13,466 bases of DNA, taken from the NCBI GenBank assembly GCA_015143735.1, contig VKHC01000307.1:1-13466 (forward strand), written 5' to 3'. The stretch comes from Synura sp. LO234KE (taxonomy: Eukaryota; Sar; Synurophyceae; Synurales; Mallomonadaceae). Position 1 is the first letter of the stretch, and the number at the start of each line of letters is the position of its first letter. Below, in pieces: positions 8,932 through 13,466 of this stretch. The notes under the pieces were generated by a model that was given only the letters and a program-made list of their open reading frames with translations, was not told where the DNA came from and did no database searches. Position numbers and translations under genes: made by a program.

Positions 8932-11364
8932 TTACTCTCATTTATAAGAAATATGGCAATATTCTTGTCTGAGTGGGCGGCTAGTTTCACCTCAGCGCAT
9001 CCTATCCGTACCGGCCGCGGGACTCGCCGCATGGTTCATGGGAGGTGGCTAGATCCTTCTTTTCTCTCTCTATAATCTAACTACAAGATTTTCCGCGGCT
9101 ATCCGTACCGGACCACACTCGTGCTTCAACTCCACCAGAAACTAAACGATTTGCTCTTCCATCACGACCTTATGCTGAGGCAGGAAGAAAGCATCAATTT
9201 CCATTTCAACTTCAAAATCCGAAGCACTCGGTGTAGAAATCATCATGATCGATTCCGTGGATTGACTTGGGATGAGACTTGTGAAGAAACATCTGTTTAT
9301 CATCGAATCTAGATGCGCTACCACATATTGCACCACAGCATCCTTCATGGTGGCATACCGAGGACCCTGCGATACAGAGAGCATCATTTCTGGGACCTTC
9401 AAATGGAAGTAATTCGATTTAGAAAAATCTGCAAAAACGATCAGCTGTGTGGAGTTGTTGAGAATTTCGAGGATCACAGTAACATCACAGCTCTCTAATG
9501 CTCTTTAGAACCTAAAATTTTGGTTTTGAATCAGGTTACGGGAGGAATCTACGATTTCGCATAACGGAACAACGCCTATTTTATCGACGGCCATCGTCAG
9601 TTCCTCACATTCTACACACACTTCACACATGGCCACTAGTTTGAAAAAAATCAATTGACCTACTGAGTGAATCGGGCCAAGCAGTTTCAATGCCAAGTAC
9701 CCCTTTCTGGATCCAACGAAGTGCTTCTCATAGGTAGACAATTAATGCTTCACGGTTTCCGAAAACATCTCGTGCATAAAACAGTAATCGGCGACGTTCC
9801 TATTATTTCTGTGCACGTCTCACTCGCAGCAGTTTCGTGTCCACAGCACCGGAATTTTCATCCCATTCCAAATTTTGATATAAGGACCTTTGCACCATTC
9901 TCAAGATGGCGGTCAATATCTATCTCTCTTGCCTGCACCGAGTTCGACAAGAAACTGCTGAGTTCACTCACCACGTCGCGGCTACCGAGGAATTGGGACG
10001 AACACTGCAGTCTGCAAAAGTGAATGTAGAACCAATCCGTCTAAATCCGTGACATCTATAGCACAGCCGGAGTCCACGAATTTCGATTGCAAAGGCCTTC
10101 TTCGTTCTATCACGCACCCTGACTGTGCTTGATCGGCTCTTACCACATGTACTCCGAAACCGTCACGAAGCAGCTTTACATCTGCCCCCATAGGCATAAA
10201 ACTCTCGTCCCAAACGGTCGTATTCCGTAAAGTGGTAACGTCCATATGCCTTAGATTCTCTTTCAGGTGGACTACGAATGCTTCCAGCTCGCTTTCAACG
10301 TCTTGGAAATCGTCATTGTAAATGAAATGCTGACCACTGCAGGCCAGCGACATGCCGCGGAGAAAACGTAGGCGTCAAGTTATTTCCTGAAGTCACTGTC
10401 CAGGATGTGACCATGCAGGATCTACTTCAACACCTCAGAAGCACACATTTGGAACGTTGTACCTAAACACAAAACGATGCGACAAAAATCTGAATTATCC
10501 TGGCATGTTGCTCGTACGGTTAGGAGGATGACGAGTAAAGCGTTCACTCTATCCATTTCCTTTCGAACCCAATTGTAATCCCAACAAATCCCGTTTCTAT
10601 CAGTCACTACAATTCATTCGCTGACATTTGATACCGCTATTGGACACGGAAACAGATCGCGCTACGCGTGTTTTCATCCCATGTTGTGCAGTGTCGCCGG
10701 TGCGAGGGAGTTACTCGGCTCTGTCCACGGGTATCCCAGCTGCCTGTCTAATCGACTCCACAAATGCGTGCACTGTACGTTCCTCAACTGCACTGAAGGA
10801 TTCACAGGTAAGTATCCCACCACATTCTGGCGAGTTGCCTCCACCACGGCGTTCATGTGAGCGATCATCAGTCCTGGATAGAAAAATGGGACGTTTAAAA
10901 ACGAGTTTCCATCTCAAAAAATAACGTCCACTTGCTTTGGAAATGTCTTCCAATCAAGAGGTATCATACCTCTCGTGGCCTTAGCGATCGTAAACACACG
11001 AGCAGCAAGCAGCATAGCGTTCTGAAACCTTTTCGAATCTCTCCACATTTAGGACCCCGTCAACACGCCTAGATCGGCTAACTACTGCAGCGAAACCTCG
11101 CTGTCTGATTGGGCACAGAAAATTGAATATGCACATATGAAAATTTCTCTCCGAGCATAGTCCGCTCGGATGATTACGCGATCCACAGCACCCCAGGTGC
11201 GTCCAAGAATATCCAGATCTTGAGCAAACACATCGCCAATGCACGTCGCCGGGGACGTCTACGAGCAATCGACCGACGCTGCTCTTCATCTCATCCCGCA
11301 CCACCTTCTTCACAGTCCTCGAGTCCACCAGACATTCTACGAAGAGTCTAGAACACTCTGACAA
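8932..11364 (-). pseudogene. N-terminal region of the decayed gene, several open fragments
   Basis: Several minus-strand pieces have protein-like composition but no recognised domain. (a) 11364 to about 11250 has SRLFVECLVDSRTVKKVV. (b) About 11240-11087, in another frame, has DILGRTWGAVDRVIIRADYA; the same frame, after stops, gives LLAARVFTIAKATRGMIPLD and then PKQVDV (to about 10925). (c) About 10820-10711 has ESFSAVEERTVHAFVESIRQ. (d) 10353-9982 is open for 123 codons, with GADVKLLRDGFGVHVV. (e) About 9972-9859 has SNSVQAREIDIDRHLENGAK. (f) 9741-9505 has LVAMCEVCVECEELTMAVDK. (g) 9477-9142 has KSNYFHLKVPEMMLSVSQ. The changing frames and internal stops match the state of the motor domains downstream. 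Confidence 0.45.
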
Positions 11365-13101
11365 ATCTGCTGCACTCCCACCCTCCCATCACCGCTATGT
11401 TGATTGAGAAGCTGCAGCTGAGTAAGGTATGAATCACCACAGGGTAAACGCCGCTTGACCGTGACGATGGAAATCATCTCGCGACCGTTTCAAGTTGGAG
11501 CCGTTCTTCGACCTGAAAGCACAACGAATGGATGATTGATGTCGGTGCAATGGATGCCTCGGCAACGCATTCAAATCTGGTGACATGAAGCTCCGGACAG
11601 TGTCTCTTGGAGTATTGATGGGAGGCACTGCGACGATGTGCCACGACATGGGCTTGAATCGGGTCTATAGTTATGGCCTTTCCCTATCTCGTTTTATTAA
11701 CATGGTCCTTCAATAGTTCTGTGTCTCGAGCTTCTGGGAGATCCGGGGGTGGATCTGTCTACCCTCGACCCTCGTCTTTGTTGAACTTGGTGAACAGGTA
11801 GGTGAAAGACTTTAGAGTCGCTCGATCGCTCCGAGCATCACCACCAGGGTCTTGGACTGCGTAACTATTCCCTCCTACAGTTGGTTTGCTGATTACTGTA
11901 ACTGGCCAAGATCAGCTGTATCGATAGAGACGGCATTTATTTTCTTAGTCTCTGATGCTCCGGAGAGAGAGAGCAGGTAACAGACTTAAGCTCTTCTAAT
12001 CGAAAGGACTCAGGTTTGATATGGCTCAAGCTACGTACGCACAAAACTGGTTTGCTCCATAAAGAAACCAAACAAAAATTGGATGTGGCGGATTTCCCGA
12101 CCCCTACAGAAAGTAAGAAGTGATTTCAGGGGTTCAACGCTACATAAAAAGATTGCGAGTTTCCTGGCAACTGCGCTAGATACGTTGGCTGTGAACAACT
12201 GGACTAACCTGCATCTCCGAGTAGTAGGACAATTACCTCTATAAAGAAGAACTAAGCCCACAATCTTTTGGTGCGATCGGTCTGCTCCACATTTGAAAGG
12301 GCATACTGCTTCCGATAGTCGGTGCAATGCTGTTGCAGCTTCGAATATCTTCTCCAGATTTAGAGTTAACTAACATTTCGAACATTTCGAATTTTAATTT
12401 CACGCTTCATACCTGACATAAAATATCTACCAACTACACCTTTAACTCTTGAATAGCTGTATGCCACTGAATCAATGGTTCAACTGGAAACCTGTTTCCC
12501 TCCACCGATTCATGTCCTTAATCAAGCTACAAAAGACATATTGTCTTATCAAAACTCTCCGGTGTATTTTCACTTATGAAACTGAATCGGTCATAATATT
12601 ATATCTATAAGCATCCCATTTGATCCTGGCAAGCCGCTTCCGCTTTAGCAAAATATGGTTGATAACTTGAAAGATATTTGAGTCCTCTGCCGTGATGAAG
12701 AATATTCGATGACTGCGGCATTGTCAAATTACATCGAAACCCTCTTCGTGCAACGAAAATTGCGATAAAAAATATTAGTAAGTCTAAGTGGTCTAAGAAC
12801 AATCGTTGTACTTGTACGTATAAAAGAACATGAGAGTTCATGAGAGTCATTTTGTTACTAACAATCGTCCTGTTTGCCAATATTCAGGTAAAGCTAATAC
12901 ATGCATTGTCTATTGAGAGTTATTTCCAGCAGAGCATTTTGAATTAGTATATGAATTTGTAATTAGCGAATTTGTTTTGTAAAGTTACGCATATGTTTAC
13001 ATTTTATGTGTTTATGAGATAGATAGAACATTTCCCTTCCGATAATTCACTTAGGCTCTACTTAGAGTTGCTTTCAAGTTATCTATTATTACAATTTAAA
13101 A
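11365..13101. other. Unassigned intergenic region
   Basis: No gene can be supported here. The minus strand at 12327-12031 is open for 98 codons and may be the outermost remains of the decayed gene, but no domain is recognisable. The last ~500 bp before the PPR gene are AT-rich. They contain a TATAAAA at about 12820 and a short plus-strand open piece coding 16 mostly hydrophobic residues (12840-12887) next to a GTAAAG donor-like site, with no evident following exon. A promoter for the PPR gene must lie near its right end. Confidence 0.3.
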
Positions 13102-13466
13102 ATGTCCTCGTCGAAAGTTGAATTAGTAACTCTAAATAACCAAATAACGAGACATGCAAGTAGAAAAGAGCTCTCTGAAAGTGTTTCGATATTCCGAGAT
13201 TTAGTTGCAAAGGGCTGGGCTAATTCTCATACTTATGCAGCTATTCTAAATGCTTATGTTCGTTGCGGTGACATTGAAGGTGCGAGGTGTGTTTTCAACC
13301 AACTTTTAACATCCAACGTTCAGCTGGACGTAATATCTTGCACTACAATGATGAAAGGGTATTGTGGATTAGGTGATATTGGTAATGCTATGCTTATTTT
13401 CAACAAAATGACTAAAAGGAAAAAGCCAGTGCCCCCAAATATTCGTACTATGAACACGTTACTTAG
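13102..13466 (+). CDS. Pentatricopeptide repeat (PPR) protein, N-terminal part
   Basis: The frame is open for 121 codons from ATG at 13102 and runs off the right edge. An in-frame TAG at 13063-13065 and the lack of an acceptor just upstream support this start. About three tandem 35-residue helix-turn-helix PPR units are visible: residues 6-40 (degenerate), 41-75 (HTYAAILNAYVRCGDIEGA, then CVFNQLL) and 76-112 (SCTTMMKGYCGLGDIGNA, then LIFNKM), with a fourth beginning at NIRTMNTLL (113-121). PPR proteins bind single-stranded RNA base by base and act mostly in mitochondria and plastids on RNA processing and translation. Here the repeats begin almost at the first residue with no obvious transit peptide, so the organelle is not shown. 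RNA target unknown. Confidence 0.88.
   Translation, partial: MSSSKVELVTLNNQITRHASRKELSESVSIFRDLVAKGWANSHTYAAILNAYVRCGDIEGARCVFNQLLTSNVQLDVISCTTMMKGYCGLGDIGNAMLIFNKMTKRKKPVPPNIRTMNTLL

Larger units (their letters stand above)
6680..11364 (-). pseudogene. Decayed large SecA-like motor / vWA multidomain gene
   Basis: The whole stretch reads, on the minus strand, as pieces of one large protein whose frame changes repeatedly and is interrupted by stops. In N-to-C order the recognisable parts are an unidentified N-terminal region (about 11364-8932), a helical linker (8931-8581), a SecA-like DEAD motor (about 8575-7870), a helicase-C-like motor (7682-7467) and a vWA domain (7305-6680). Several frame changes occur between directly adjacent conserved words, leaving no room for an intron; for example 1-nt shifts near 8133 and 7967. 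This favours indel decay over unrecognised splicing. Large eukaryotic proteins that combine SecA motors with vWA domains are known in some protists and rotifers (from memory). Spacing between domains looks shorter than in an intact protein, so deletions are likely. The N-terminal boundary is uncertain. Confidence 0.75.

Noticed and set aside
8990-9116. Two copies of TATCCGTACCGG about 100 bp apart, near CCGCGG palindromes
   Set aside because: Too short and isolated to call a repeat element; no longer duplication was seen around them.
10628-10924. Plus-strand open frame with a consensus GTAAGT donor at about 10808
   Set aside because: The opposite strand reads as fossil protein consistent with its neighbours. 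The plus frame has no family-like composition and no partner exon.
12031-12240. P-loop-like words on the minus strand (VIVLLLGDAG near 12235; GVGKSATSN near 12090)
   Set aside because: They lie in fragments with stops, neither has a full Walker A pattern, and no other GTPase or ATPase motif follows in a consistent frame.
12840-12887. Possible signal-peptide first exon on the plus strand: ATG, 16 mostly hydrophobic residues, then a GTAAAG donor, with TATAAAA just upstream
   Set aside because: No convincing acceptor and coding exon follows before the PPR start codon, and such a short open piece arises easily by chance in AT-rich DNA.
1-13466. Search for tRNA, rRNA, CRISPR arrays and complete transposons
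   Set aside because: No T-loop GGTTCGANTCC-type box with paired arms, no regular spaced repeats, and no reverse transcriptase or transposase motifs were recognised on either strand.

Overview
This looks like nuclear DNA of a single-celled eukaryote. Genes are split by GT-AG introns, there is no operon layout, and the contents are a WD40 protein, an intracellular-type Na+/H+ exchanger and a PPR protein. An alveolate or another protist is plausible, but the sequence does not fix the lineage.

Layout. (1) Positions 1-946, minus strand: the N-terminal 315 residues of a WD40 beta-propeller protein, which runs off the left edge. (2) Positions 947-1155: a 209-bp divergent intergenic region that must hold the promoters of both flanking genes. 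(3) Positions 1156-5862, plus strand: an apparently intact 11-exon gene for a CPA1/NHE-type sodium-proton exchanger. The spliced model is 2184 nt, or 727 residues, and has an unusual ~120-residue charged and proline-rich insertion in the loop just before the GLRGA motif. (4) Positions 6040-6191: a short retroposed-RNA-like insertion on the minus strand, with an A10 tail and perfect 15-bp direct repeats. (5) Positions 6680 to about 11364, minus strand: the remains of a large protein gene broken by frameshifts and stops. Read piecewise, it gives in N-to-C order an unidentified N-terminal region, a SecA-like DEAD motor, a helicase-C-like motor and a von Willebrand A domain with a MIDAS motif. (6) About 11365-13101: mostly unassigned sequence with a few weak signals. 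(7) Positions 13102-13466, plus strand: the start of a PPR protein, which runs off the right edge.

The three intact genes have no evident joint pathway. The WD40 and exchanger genes share a head-to-head promoter region. The centre of the window is a graveyard of accessory sequence: one fossil multidomain SecA/vWA gene and one small retroposon. All domain names rest on motifs read by eye and on knowledge of the families; no database search was run.
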